From Blastomussa wellsi (Eukaryota > Cnidaria > Anthozoa > Scleractinia > Plerogyridae): 64,000 bases of DNA. This document shows positions 22,770 to 34,763 of the stretch, one piece after another. The position numbers and the translations under genes are program-made. Position 1 is the first letter of the stretch. Each line of letters opens with the position of its first letter. The stretch lies in NCBI GenBank assembly GCA_947652115.1, contig OX393563.1, positions 1,431,829-1,495,828 on the forward strand. The letters are read 5' to 3'. The notes under the pieces are model-generated. The model ran no database searches, had not been told where the DNA came from, and saw nothing but the letters and a program-made list of their open reading frames with translations.

Positions 22770-24190
22770 AGCCCCACTGGCGACAAATCATAAAATAATC
22801 AAAGAAATGAACGATCTTTTCTACAGCTTTCTTTGGGACAATAAAGGTGATAAGATTAGCTAAGATTAAGCGAAGCGTCATGATAAACGGCTATAAAAAC
22901 GGAGGGTTAAAAATGGTCGACATAGCTTTGTTTACCAAATCGCTCAAGACTACTTGGATTAAAAAATACCTTGACGACTCTAACTGCGGAAAATGGAAAG
23001 ATTTTTTTGAACTTGAACTTGGCAAATATGGCGGCAAATTAGTCTTTACAGGTAATTTACACAAATATGACATTTCAAAGACGATATCGGTCCAAAACCC
23101 TTTTCTACAAGAAATTTTAGAAATATTGTCAGTGGTTAACTTTGATGACAAAATCAAAACCGAACAGCAATTTCTTGAACAACAAATATGGCAGAATTTG
23201 CTAATCAGGATTAAAAACAAACTGATCTTCTACAAACATTTTTTCCTGCATGGAATCACTAAGGTAGCCCAGTTAATGACGGACTCGCGAAGCTTTCTCT
23301 CCCATGCAGATTTTATTAGCACTTACAATATACGAATACAACCCATAAAGTATTTCTGTCCTGCGGCACCATTATAACACCAACTTTCTCGGCAATGAAC
23401 CTAGTAGCATAGACACTCCCGATATCTTCTCCGAGACTTTTATGAAGAGCGCTAAAGCGAACAGAGTTGTATGCCAGAAGCTCCTCTCTTCTAAAAGCAC
23501 CGTACCTTTCAAAAGTCAAGAGAAATGGAATGACAGCATTAAATCTGATGAAGGATGTTCCATTGATTGGACTAGCGTTTATTGTCTGGCAGCTAGGTGC
23601 ACAAAAAGTACAAAACTTAAAAACTTTCAATTCAGATTCCTTCATCGTACCTTACCAACGAACCTTTTTCTAACAAATATTGATATAAAGCAGGACCGAA
23701 CTGCTCTTTTTGTACCAACCATTCCGAAAAGTTGACCCACCTCTTCTGGAACTGTACAATAGTAGCCACCTTTTGGGAAAACTTGACTGAAAAACTCAAG
23801 CAGGTCAATCTAATAACGATAGACTATCCAGAACATAAAGCCATATATCTGGGTCTGAGACCGGACACCTCCGATTTCTCGCTTCAACTAAATTTCTGCT
23901 ATCTTCTGTCAAGATTATATTTGGAGCTGCAAGGTCAACAAAAAGATTCCGAATTTAACAGCTTTTCTTGCGTCCCTTAAATCGCAGTTTCACAGAGTCC
24001 AACAACCTCAATGCAATTTCTAGGAAATGGAATCCTTTACTTCCACTTCTCAACATCACCTAGTCTTTGGTACCAGAAAAGATCTTCCATCTGTCTACTT
24101 TCCGCAAGCGAGCCAAGGCCATAATACAATTGAGAGTCAGACATACCGCCTTTAATCTTGCATATCTTTCTGCACTGCTTATTAACTAAT
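22770..24190 (+). mobile_element. LINE ORF2 C-terminal remnant
   Basis: Three frames cover successive parts of one C-terminal region of an L1/Tx1-type ORF2. Around 22850-23370 there is NGGLKMVDIALFTKSLKTTW. Around 23440-23730 there is LKNFQFRFLHRTLPTN. Around 23732-23980 there is the zinc-knuckle-like THLFWNCTIVATFW. At least two frame changes separate them. G-homopolymer runs flank the copy at 22425-22440 and 24353-24367. A dead copy. Confidence 0.65.
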
Positions 24191-24394
24191 TACTTTTATG
24201 ATTACTTTGTTATTGCTTATAATAATAGTTAAAAATGGAGTCGATGTTATTGGTCTTATTAGTTTTCCCGTACGATGTTAAGTCATTGTTTTTTTTTTCT
24301 CGTCTATGCGTGCTAGTATGTGTGTCAACACATAAAAATTAAAAAAAAATGGCGGGGGGGGGGGGGGTGGGCCGCAGCCCCGGTCCGTACGCCT

Positions 24395-24560
24395 ATGGGG
24401 GCGGATCTAGGGGTAGGGTGCAGGGGATGCGCACCCCTCCCTGAGATGACCTGTGACTTTCAAATATACATGTCGCTCTAGTATTCTGCTTACATCACCC
24501 AGCCATTACGCATTCCTTAGTGGTACACCCCTCCTAAGAAAAATCCTGAAACTCTAGCTT
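24395..24560 (+). repeat. Dispersed repeat, also at 43610-43790 inverted
   Basis: GCACCCCTCCCTGAGATGAC through ACACCCCTCCTAAGAAAAAT corresponds to the inverse complement of 43610-43790. Both copies flank death-domain exons of the paralogous genes C and E, so it could be an old insertion shared by duplication or two independent copies. Confidence 0.55.
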
Positions 24561-24909
24561 CAAAAGTTAAGTTTAGCTTGTCTGTGTTTTGCAACACACA
24601 TCACAACTAGTTTTTTCCTAAAGTGGAATTACTTGCTGTACTGACAACCAATTAAGGCTGAAGATTCAATGAGAAGTAAACGGTGGTCAGGCTTCAGATG
24701 TCTACAAACGTAATACGGTAATCAAATTTTCACTTAGCCAGTACAGAAAACTCAACTAAAAACACAACACCTAGTGTAAATATCTTCCAGCTCATCCCCA
24801 TCCCTATCCGTAAGGCATCTTAAATATAGACTGAACAATTTTTAATAAATTATTTGAAATCAAACTAGCATCCCATATTTACTTAGTTAAGAGGTCTGAC
24901 CCAGTTTGC

Positions 24910-25472
24910 TCATTTTGAATCCTTTCCCTCCACCCAATCCTCCAAAATGGCTGCAACATCCATTCGCTCAAAATCTTTTAACTTCAATAATTTGATGAGA
25001 TTCCCCACAGTTGCTTCAGGCTTTACAGACCACATTTGAAGAAGTTCATTTGTAGCATTAATATCACTGGTATTTTGTTCTAAATTGCGTGTCACGTCTT
25101 TACCATAGCCCATTTTTTCTCCAAGCAAACGGAAATCTCTAAAGAAAATGCGGTCTTTTACATTCAGTTTTAAGCAAATTTTACTGTTTAAAGCGTAGGG
25201 AATGTCTATGACATTTGTTGAGAGTCGAGTGCGTCTAGCAGGGTCTTGGACACAGTCTAGTGAGACCCCTCCACTGTCCACCTGGTCGAACCCACTCCTT
25301 CCTGCTCTGCTTAGATTCTCATTCACAAGGCCTAACTCTTGCGTGCTTCTCTTGATGAAGTCAATACCTTCCTCATATACTACTGTCTCAGTTTCAAAGT
25401 GCCCAGTTTGTGGTTCCTGGCTCGTCATGTGTTCACTTTCCTCTGTGTGCTCAACACACCTCTTTACGGCCT
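24910..25472 (-). CDS. Gene C exon 3: linker and death domain
   Basis: Acceptor AATTAATAG, phase 1. It has the longest linker of the family (about 95 residues, many Glu/Thr), then ICLKLNVKDRIFF, RDFRLLGEKMGYG, TNELLQMW, EATVGNLIKLL and RMDVAAILEDWV, then a short charged tail and a stop. The death domain aligns position for position with those of B and E. Confidence 0.8.
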
Positions 25473-28400
25473 CTATTAATTGGATGAAAAAGAAAACTTC
25501 ATGTCACTGATTTGTAAAAATCTCCACAAAATAATAAAGTAATCAAAGACTCCTTTGAGCCCGCTCGTGGTTTTGGCTTGTCAAAGCACTTAATTAGCAA
25601 ACGCACATCTCTTTGGCTTTTGGCTTTTGGGTTAATTTTCTTGCATTGGTTTTCAATAAAATTTGTTTTGCAGGCCCAAGCTCTTCTCCAGTGTCTTTCT
25701 TGTTGTTGACTAATTACAAAGCACTGCCATTCTGTGAGCCAAACGATGACCAAAGCACATGGTTGAGCTTGACGCTGTTAGGCTGATTATAAGACAATTG
25801 AAATATCACCACAATGGGAAAATTAGATTAATCCAGGTTTAAGGCATTTTAAATTAATTGTCTAAGGTTGAGGGAGTGTCGTAGAGTGAGTGCCATAGTT
25901 GAGGTCCATTCACAAGCCTCAACCATAGCATGATTACCTCATCCACGAGCTCAAAAGGGTTGGTATTTATAATCCTCAAACCATTAATAATTCATCACAT
26001 TAAAACAAAGTAAATCAGAATCGTAACCGTGCTTTGGAAATGTGATCTTAATTAGCATAGAGTTTTACGATTTCATTCCCTTGTTTTCTCTGTAGTTTTA
26101 GTTTCGATTGAGAAGATATATCACACTCTCTGAGACAGTGTTTCATCACATTTCCAAACACCTCAAAGTTCATCAAAAATACTCTGTGCATGTTGTATTT
26201 TCAACTCTCTTCTCGGTGTTTGGAAATGTGATAAAACACTGTCTCTCGTGTTTGATATATTACTTAAAATATTGGAATGCATGTTTTCCAAGAAATTTGA
26301 ATGCCTTGTCAATAAAATTTATTAATTAAGATAAATATTATTTGTTTCTGTAATCACTGATTTTCATTTGGAGTGAGTGTTTTACTGAATGTCTCGATTT
26401 TATACGTTCTATGCCATACAAATCATTGAAATTAAATTTGATTCATGTTTCATAGTTTTGTGATTATAAGCATGAGCTTGGTACACCTCTCTTGGCATAA
26501 TTGATCATTTATACGATTAAACAGTTTAGAAAATTAGCACTAACCAGTACATTATACACGACACTAGTCATTGATTAGAGATATACTAACAGGCAGTTAA
26601 AGTCTGCATATGATCGAGCTTAGTCTAGTAGTGGCCCATCAGACTGTAGCTTATATCCAAGTTGCTGTAGCGTGAGGCAACAAAGAGTATTTCTACTCCT
26701 TTAGGATGGCATGCTAGTCCACTGAAGGGCTACCACCCAGCATTTAAATTCACCAGTAACCATTTGTATACACCTGGGCAAAGAGAGGAATTACGAGAGT
26801 ACAGTGTCTTGCCCCAACACAGTGTCAAACCTGGACCACTTGATCTGGGTCCAGCAAACTAACATCTCCAATAATTGTAAGTTATAGTTATAGTATAGCT
26901 TGGTAATATATTATACTTTTGAGTTACTTATTAATGGACACGTATGGTGCATGTATAGAGTGGTACATGAGGGTGCAGTATCTTCCATTTGATATTGTAG
27001 ACAAGATCAGTTTATGTACAATGACCAATTTTCATGAATTAATTCCCACTGCCAAAAGCTAATATACGTTATAAATAGCTTACAGACAAATATTTCTCTT
27101 TAGAGGCACCATACCTTGTTTGTCTGGGAACATTGTGATCATTTTGTCAACAAGACCACAACATTGGTCCTTCCAGCTGAATTTCTCCATGTATTCACTG
27201 CGTAGCTGTTTTGCCTCCAAAGACTGAGTTCTTGCATCCTTTGCTCTCACCTGTGCTATCCTGTCGGCCCACACCTGGGGATCATCTGACTCCACAACAT
27301 GGTTCTTCCCAGATGGTAACTTCTTCAGCGTCATGCCGAGTCCACTGCCCCCACTGACCAGGACAGGTAGGTCTGCAGATATTGCACGGAGACTACTTGT
27401 TCCAAAACCCTCTGTTCGTGAAGGCATGATGGCAAGGTTTACTTCACACAGCAACTTTCTCCAGTTATCTAAGTTGCTGTGGAAGGGCCGGACAGTGAAC
27501 TGGTTGAATTTGATACCTTCACTGAGGAGGCGGGTTTTGAGGTCTTCTGCATCATCAGCAGGTGTGACAATGAATATAAGATAGTATGATGTATCTTTCA
27601 AAAATGATATTGCTTTAGCAGCAATGTCACACCCTTTAACTTTGAAATACTTATCTGGATATGTACCACTGATAATCATACGGAAGACTTCTCCAGTTTC
27701 ATGAAAGGGTCGAACGTCATTCAATTCCTGAATAATACCAGGAGTTAAATCAATGATATCCTTATGTTTTCCACAATAGCACAGTGCAGATCTGAGGGCA
27801 TCGGCTACTTTGGGACCAACTGCAATCACAATGTCGGCCTGTTGGCACAATGCTAGCTGTACTTGATGTTCAGAGTCTGGCTCGGTTGAACGTGGGCCTG
27901 CTGCTTCTTTGTCCATGTATTTTTCCAATTCTTCACTGACCGTATGTACAACATGAAGCCACTTACATTTCTTGGACTCCTTAACAACCTGTGCCTGTTT
28001 CCCAAGGTCACGCCCATAAGAGTGTATGATTAGAATATCAATATCCAGACTGTCAGGAGGAAAAGCCAAAAGTTGCTTTGGTGAGTAGCCAATATGTTTT
28101 TTGGCATCAACAAGGTCAATGTTTAACTTTTTTGCCTGTTCTTTCTGTTCGTGAGTGCTGCTTGGCACAAGTCCAGTGACCTTTACTCTTGGGTTTGTTG
28201 CAAGTTCAATGACCAACTGTCCATTCACGGTCGTGTTCCAACCCACAGAATTTGTTGCCAGTGTTATTTTCAGTCTGCGTTCATTTTCCTCTGCTGAAAA
28301 GCCTAAGCATAAATCAAATAAAATTACGCGACTTAAAATTAGATGCAATAACCCTAATGCATGTTGACATTAGACTAGCTTCACCACCAAGGCTTGCATA

Positions 28401-31002
28401 AAATTGTAAATTTTATCGAGAATGAATTCCCAAAGCAGCAAGATGAAAAGGATTCAACAGAGTGAACTAGGACTTGTGTGACATGGAATTGCATGACATT
28501 AAAGTCCTCTACTTTTAAGGTTACTATGCACCTTCAGGGGTGTTTCGCGTCGAAGCGATGTAGCGCGCGCGGGTTACATCGCAGATATCTAAAACCCTAT
28601 ATCAAATTAAAGCTTATAGAGCTGGCTTTTTAAATATCCTATCCATTTTGTAATATTCTGAAATGCCGATTTTTCCGCGAAGTCTGAACGCAAGCGCGTG
28701 ATTCGGCTTCTGACAGCTTCAACTCAAAGCGAATTTAATATTTTGCTTAATTGGTTTGTTTTCCGGTTTTCGGACCCCAAGACCTAAAAAACCGTGTCTG
28801 CGTTTTGTCAAATTCGTTTGCATTAAAAAGTTACAGCGCCTTTTCAAAACAGAGCAAAAATTAATCGAAGTTATCGTACAAAAATGGCTCTCAACAAAAA
28901 AGTTTTGGGAAATTAAAAATACGCAGACACGTTTTTGTTGTTTATATATTAAACTAACTTTTCTCCAAATTTGGCGGCAATTGAACAAATTGCACTTGAG
29001 TTGCAGCTTTTGAAAGTCACCCTATCTAGCGAAAAATTCAACTCGAGAAAATAGCGAAAAGACAAAACCCTCAATTCGTAAACAAACGCCGCCCCCAAAC
29101 GAAAAATTGCATTTTCTCCGCCGCTAAAAAAATATTTTTTTGATTTTTTTTTTTAGATGAAAGATCACGCTTAGACCTATTGATTAGCATAAAAATCCAA
29201 ATTTCGCGAAAATGGCCGGTCCCAAGGTGCATAGTAACCTTAAGGAATTTTTGTGTTTTTTTAGAGATTTGCTTGTCTCTTGTACTATTAGTCGTAGAAA
29301 CTGTAAAACCCATTTACAGCAAATAAAAGCCGTTGGTTTTGAGAAGAACTCCAGATTTTTTATTTACCCACCGCTACATTTTCAATTTATCTGGAATATT
29401 GTGCATAATTTATGAAGTCAAATGTTGGCACATTAATAAGAAAAAAAATGGCATCATGATGACAATGATGACGTTGATGACGATGACGATGATGATGATG
29501 GTATTACAGCAGCCATATCAATGTTGCAAAACAAAGAAACAGTAGTCATATTGACATACCGAACTATTTGTTTTGGAAGTGTGCTCTATTTTTATGCAAA
29601 CCTCATCTAGATCTATTGCAATTAGTAATCCAATATGGCCGCTTGTCACATGAGTGAAACAAAGAGTACAGTACCGCTCAGAAATAAGCGCCCCAAAATA
29701 TACGCGAAATACGCGTATGTGCATTTAAAAGTGCATGGAAGACTTACTAAATCGTGCCGTGCCATATATAGTTTTTCAGAAAATATTATAGGTAAATGCG
29801 CTCTGTTACGTTAGCGAACGACTTTTAAAAAGTCTACGTAAAAACTTGCTATCGCGTAGTCACTGCAATGAGAATCCACTTTCCGTTTGAATCATCGATT
29901 TAAATTAATCCCAAACAGAACCAATTCACTTCTTGCTGTCGTCAACGCTCAAGAGAAAGTAAACACTCAGATGAAACGACTAGCGGCTGGTGCTGGCCGA
30001 AAAGCTTTATCTTGTAAAAAGGTTTTAAAATAAATGTTCACAATGCATCATAAAAACTTCGCTAAAACATTGTTTCTACCTACAGAGACCATTTGACCGT
30101 TTAAAATCACCGATTTGTGCCGAATAGAACCTGAGATATCTTCTCTACTTGCCGTGACGTTTCAATATGCAAGCGACTCGCGCTGCCGAAAGACCAAAAC
30201 TTTATCTTGCAAGTTAGATGTTAAATAATTGCGAATGTTGGCTGAGTAGTTTTGATAAGCGTGAATGAAAACTCTGAACAATATATACTGAACAACATTC
30301 GTTTTGTTTCAAAGCTAAGTACTTTACTGCAAGACAAACAAGTTCAACTCATTCGAAGAGTTTTAAAAAGACGACGCATTCAAAATGAAAGCAAGTGACA
30401 TGTTATTTACGTTTACAAACTCTCGAGAAAACGGCAGGGATTATCGCCGGCGAAAACACATTGTTTCTACCTATAAAGATCATTTCCATGTTAAATCACC
30501 GCTTAGGACGAATAGAACTAATGAACCGTAGATTGCAAGATATAGCGACCGTCATGTATAAAGTAAAATTTAAGCTAGCACCAAGTTATATACAAGATTT
30601 ATTTTCAACAAATCATATAGTGTATAACTTAAGAGTTAAAGAATTTGCTATTCCAAGATTTAACTCTATTCATTATGGCAAGCATTCTCTTAGGTATTTA
30701 GGACCTGTGCTATGGGCTAAGCTACCTTCCCGTATTTTTAAGAGGGCAGTTAGAGGACTGGATTTGGAAATGCTAATGGACGATGGTGGCTGTGTGGACT
30801 GCTTCGTTTGCAGCGCATGATTCTTAGTTAGGTGTTAGGCTTTTATCGTCTGGGAATCAAGGTGCCTGGCCTAATTCTGCTGACTGCAAATTTCAGTTAA
30901 GTTCAAAATTTTGGTTATTTATTATTTCATTTAAATTATTTTGTTGTGTCCTTACTTAGTGGTTTTATTACTGCTATTTTTTACAATTGACACATGAATA
31001 AA

Positions 31003-31035
<33 letters not shown>

Positions 31036-34000
31036 TAAATATTTTTAGTATATATGATGTGTATTTGAATAGGCTGATGAATTGATGATGTTGATGTTTT
31101 TGTTATTTTTAGAAAAAAATTATTATTATTATTATTATTATTTTATTATTATTATTACTTTCGCTACTTGCCGTGACCCTACAATGAGACAATCAAGTAG
31201 CAGACAAGTCTCGCCGGCGCGTGCCGAAAGCTTTACCTTGCGCAAAAGCTAATTAATGTTCACGACGCATCATAAAAACTTCCATAGAACATAGTTTCTA
31301 CTTACAGAGATAATTTCACCGTTTAAATCGCTGATTTACGCCAAATAAAACCAGAGATATCATTATTTTCGCTACTTGTCGTGACGCTACCAAAACCAGT
31401 CAATTAGATCGCCGGCGCGAGAAGTTCCAGCGAATTCAATGGACTCGCTGGGTAAAAAAGAAAAACGAATTGACACAAAACAGTGCCGCGAAAGAACTTA
31501 AAAAAACAACCTTTCTACAGAGAAGACCATTTCAATCGCCGATTTATGTCAAAATCGAAAAATATTATTCTATTTGCCGTGACTCAGAAGATAACAAACA
31601 ATTAGCAACGAGGCTCGACGGCGCGTGCCGAAGGCAAAAACTGTCTCCCGCAAACTCGTTCAAGACAACACAACCATTTTACAAACAGATCATTTCATCT
31701 CGATTTTTGTGAAAGAAGCAGAAACATCGTTTTCTTTCTTTCCAATACTTGAAGCGACACTTCCATTCTTTTTTAAAGAGCGGGTAAATCTTGGCTGGGT
31801 AGTTCTGTTAACGAAAACAAAATCCCCCGTCTATTTGTCTCGGAATACCGAACGACATTAGTTCTACAACTACGTACTTCAAGGCAAGAATATCTAATAT
31901 AATACAAATTTACAGATTTGTACAACCCGCATATAGCAAAGCTAATCGAGGCGGGTTGTACAGCTTACAATGAAATTTAGCAAAAATACATTAATATTAA
32001 AATTAGGTAAATGAATAAAATAAATAAGTAAATAAATAAATATAAATAGGTATACATATATACCAATAGACATATACAAATACACATATACAAATAGCTA
32101 GGATTTACAAGACATGAGAAATTAATAATAATAATGGCTACTGAGTTTAATTAGTAATAATTAGTAATTTTTAACATTAAAGTAGAGACATCAACATAAT
32201 CATCCTCACTGCCAAGTACCGCAAGTAAAAATTGATGAATTTTATTTTTGAAAGGTTTTTTCCTAAATTTACGTAATTCAGGTTTCAGACAATTCCACAA
32301 TTTAGCTCCGAAAATAGAAAACGAATTAAGTTGAATTCTCAGCCTTGATTTATTAACGTGTAGATTACCAGCATCAGAGAATCAACAACAACAATTTATT
32401 GAGGTATTTCCATAACAATACATGGCATTACCTAATATTTCAAATTAAAATTAAACCAAATAAAACAAAATAACATCTGAATCATTTTACAAAGGAAGAC
32501 TCATGTCTGAGAGCCATGGCTTGGAAGATAAAAGTAGCAGTTGATCGGCAAACGAAAGGATCAATGCTGTTACAAAGGAACAAAACTTTTGATACATTAT
32601 CTAGTTGATGAAAATTCTTATACTTTTCGTTTATATCATTAAAGAATTTTAAACGAAAGCTATCATATAATTTGCATGAGAATAGAAAATGTGTTTCATT
32701 CTCGATTTCATTCGAATGGCAGAAAGAACAGATCCTCGAATTTAAGGGAGTCTTTTGTATTGTGTGTCTACCTGTTTCAATGCGTAATCTATGGTTTCCT
32801 AATCGAAATTTATTTACTGCAATTTTGTGGAGAGGATTGGTTATCAAGTCTAGGAAATCAGCTTTTTTGGTATCCTTTTTAAAAGAGGAGTAGAAGTTGA
32901 GTTTTTTGTTCATATTAATTAATTTTAACTGATGTTCTGTCAGTGCTTTTCTAACTTTTTTTTATAATGTGGGAAGTAAAGAGTTTTCCCACATTGTCAT
33001 TTAGTGGAATAGAACTTGAATTATACTTGCTGCAAATATGATCAATTTTTTGCACAAGACTTTTCTGATTTTTGTCAGCCATCTCGTTAGACAGTTTTAG
33101 ACATTGTTTTGCGATATTATTTTCTGGCAAACTTTGACGGTGAGACCAGAAATTTACTATGGATGTTTCAACCGCTAGTTTTATAGTAAGTCTTCCAAGT
33201 TCATTCCTGGCTGCAACATTTGGGCACTGTTTATTTACTCCAAGAAATCGTTTGCAAAAATATATGTGAGTTTTTTCAATGTCGTCTTTTTCCCACATGT
33301 TGAAGTCATCTTTATCATAGATATGAAGTCATCTTTATCATATGTATGAACGTCAGATGAACAAGTAAAAAGATCACAGATATTCTGAGGCGCAGAATTG
33401 GCAGATATGCCGAGCATATTGAGGGGCAAGACATTAGCAGAGACAAATAAAGGAATAGCATGAGATTTGTTACCAGCATAGAACATTAGCCGAAGAGCTC
33501 GTTTTTGTAAGATAAAGACCTTCCTCAAATAGACCTGTGCAGCCTGGCCCCAGGCAGCAATTCCGTAGTATGTATATGGAAAAATCAGAGAACGGTAAAT
33601 TTGAATTAAAGTATTCAGAGGGACAGAGTGTCTTAATCGTGATATAATTCCAACAACCCTGCTAATTTTAGAAGCAATGTAATCGATATGATATTTCCAA
33701 GTTAAGTTTTTGTCGATGAGCACACCCAGGAATTTTACATAATCTTTACATTCAAGAGAAGTATCACTATTTGAAGCATTATTGTATATCCTTATATTAA
33801 TCTGATAGCTAAGCTTCTTTTGTGATGGTCTAAATATAACAAAATTGGACTTTTTTGCATTTAAGGTCAGCTTATTAGCATTCAACCAGTTACAAACTTT
33901 CTGCAATTCGATGTTGATTACACTTTCTAATGACTTCAAATCCTTGTCAGCATACAGCAGGTTTGTATCAGCAGCGAATAAATAAAAAGAAAGCTTCTTA

Positions 34001-34157
34001 GAAGAATTATAGATATCATTAATATAAATCAGGAAAAGTAGAGGGCCTAGAACAGAGCCTTGTGGGACCCCAGTAAGCACATTTCTTTTTGATGATATTT
34101 GATTATCAATTTGAGTAGTTTGAACACGGCCATTTAACCCTTTACTCCCCAAGAGTG

Positions 34158-34204
<47 letters not shown>

Positions 34205-34487
34205 AGGGAGACCCCTTGGGGCTTAAAGGGTTAAGTAGGATGAAAACCATTCGTTTACCGGACCCCTTATACCGTAATGATATAGCTTGCTCAAAAGAAT
34301 TGAATGATCCAAACTTCTAATATTTGTAACATGTGACACAGTCTCGAGATCCCTGGCTGAACAGTTAAGCGCCCGGATACACTTTGGGTACAAAATTTGC
34401 GATGAAACACAGCCAACATGAACATATCATTCGTTGATGAAACTCACCCTTCTCCTCTGCTGCTAACTTTCCCTTTTCACTTTCCAT
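24910..34487 (-). CDS. Gene C: GT4-like domain plus MyD88-like death domain
   Basis: Exons 34487-34448 (ATG, 13 codons, AAGG|GTGAGT), 28302-27115 and 25472-24910 (stop) sum to 1791 nt, an exact 596-residue frame. The architecture is that of B and E: a GT4-like domain (about residues 20-400) then linker and death domain (410-596). The active-site motif retains Glu311 but has Arg319 for the second Glu of EX7E, and TSSL where siblings have MSGL or ISGL. It carries an extra loop (about residues 142-158) rich in Glu, Lys and Pro, shared in part with E. It is transcribed divergently from D across 248 bp. The 6.1-kb first intron contains LINE copies and a degenerate satellite. Function as a signalling adaptor is inferred. 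Confidence 0.8.
25473..27114. other. Gene C intron 2
   Basis: Non-coding. A short palindromic patch at 26025-26240 repeats TTTGGAAATGTGAT near 26033 and again near 26219, with TCACATTTCCAAAC inversely at 26148. The dispersed repeat of 18640-18915 recurs at 26640-26880. No other feature recognised. Confidence 0.4.
26640..26880. repeat. Dispersed repeat, copy 2 (also 18640-18915)
   Basis: It shares GTATTTCTACTCC, GGCATGCTAGTCCA, CACCAGTAACCATTTGTATA and GTACAGTGTCTTGCCC with the copy in gene B intron 1. It is more diverged and has lost the 3' end. Confidence 0.65.
27115..28302 (-). CDS. Gene C exon 2: GT4-like domain
   Basis: Phase 1 to phase 1, ATGCTTAG acceptor and CAAG|GTATGG donor. An alternative acceptor (TTTTCAG) nine bases further in keeps the same phase. 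Motifs: RRLKITLATNSVGW, NGQLVIELA, PPDSLDIDILIIHSYGRDLG, HTVSEELE, ADIVIAVGPKVADAL, YFKVKGCDIAAKAI, MPSRTEGFGTSSLRAISADL. Confidence 0.85.
28517..29244. mobile_element. DNA-transposon-like element with 24-bp terminal repeats
   Basis: The left end TTTTAAGGTTACTATGCACC is mirrored by GGTGCATAGTAACCTTAAGG at the right. The 730-bp interior has small frames with no recognisable transposase. It is a non-autonomous element in gene C intron 1. Confidence 0.6.
29880..31720. repeat. Degenerate satellite-like tandem repeat, split by a LINE
   Basis: Blocks such as GTTTCTACCTACAGAGA, CACCGATTTGTGCCGAATAG, CTACTTGCCGTGACG and GCCGAAAG recur in the same order about every 180-220 bases (near 30072, 30463, 31288 and 31509). 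Copies are strongly diverged. A LINE fragment interrupts one copy at about 30509. Confidence 0.6.
30509..31157 (+). mobile_element. LINE 3' fragment with (TTA)n tail
   Basis: The frame to 30820 encodes NRRLQDIATVMYKVK, FAIPRFNSIHYGKHSLRYLG and LWAKLPSRI, the C terminus of a CR1/L2-type ORF2. An untranslated segment follows, ending ATTGACACATGAATAAAG and then TTA repeats and related AT-rich sequence. The 5' end coincides with a break in the surrounding satellite unit. The last coding bases lead straight to TGA. Confidence 0.7.
31915..31972. repeat. Short inverted repeat
   Basis: TTGTACAACCCGC at 31918 pairs with GCGGGTTGTACAG at 31958 around a 26-base loop containing AAAGCTAATCGA. It probably marks the end of an element; function unknown. 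Confidence 0.4.
32380..33320 (-). mobile_element. LINE ORF2 C-terminal fragment
   Basis: Frames 33298-32951 and 32913-32482 contain THIYFCKRFLGVNKQCPNVA, LGRLTIKLAVETSI, then LGNHRLRIETGRHT and the zinc-knuckle-like CSFCHSNEIENETHFLFSC. These are typical C-terminal segments of a LINE ORF2. The two frames are separated by a stop or frameshift. It adjoins another LINE piece at 33320, forming a chimera or a rearranged copy. Confidence 0.65.
33320..34152 (-). mobile_element. LINE reverse transcriptase fragment with broken catalytic motif
   Basis: It encodes the RT fingers and palm: GVPQGSVLGPLLFLIYINDI, then FAADTNLLYADKD where the catalytic F-A-D-D has become F-A-A-D, then LNANKLTLNAKK, KFLGVLIDKNLTW and RKVFILQKRALR. 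The 5' end is truncated. It is 300 bp from gene C exon 1, in the same orientation as gene C. It is inactive by the Asp loss. Confidence 0.8.
34448..34487 (-). CDS. Gene C exon 1 (start codon exon)
   Basis: The ATG lies in AAGAAATGGAA. It encodes MESEKGKLAAEEK, then G|GTGAGTTT, phase 1, matching the acceptor at 28302. The charged leader has no targeting signature. Confidence 0.6.
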
Positions 34488-34735
34488 TTCTTTCTTCTTC
34501 TCGCTTCTCCGATCATTTCAGTACGGCGTTTATATCTCACCCCCCGGAATCTCCCGTTCGCGGAACAAGCGGAAACAAGACACAACTAGTTTGCAGTGTC
34601 TTATCGGTCAAACTCGAGAGAACACGAACATTTGTCGATTTTTCCCTGAGTTTTAAGACTGGTTTATTTTGCTCCACAGGCTTACGTTACTTACTCGATT
34701 TTCTCCGTTATTTTTACGCTAGCAAGAGCTACAAA
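34488..34735. promoter_or_regulatory. Putative bidirectional promoter of genes C and D
   Basis: Only 248 bases separate the start codons of C (minus) and D (plus). The interval is more GC-rich than its surroundings, with several CG dinucleotides and pyrimidine-rich stretches, and contains no recognised repeat. No convincing TATA box is placed for either gene. The head-to-head layout, not a motif, is the evidence. Confidence 0.5.
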
Positions 34736-34763
34736 ATGGATTCAGGCAAGCAAGGCGCAAAAG
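34736..34763 (+). CDS. Gene D exon 1 (start codon exon)
   Basis: ATGGATTCAGGCAAG followed by CAAGGCGCAAAAG and the donor GTGAGATT. It is phase 1 and joins the acceptor at 36652 to create Val10. Its size and phase match the first exons of the paralogues. Confidence 0.65.

Noticed and set aside
28756..29013. 85-residue plus-strand frame
   Set aside because: It is inside the terminal-repeat element at 28517-29244 and shows no transposase motif.
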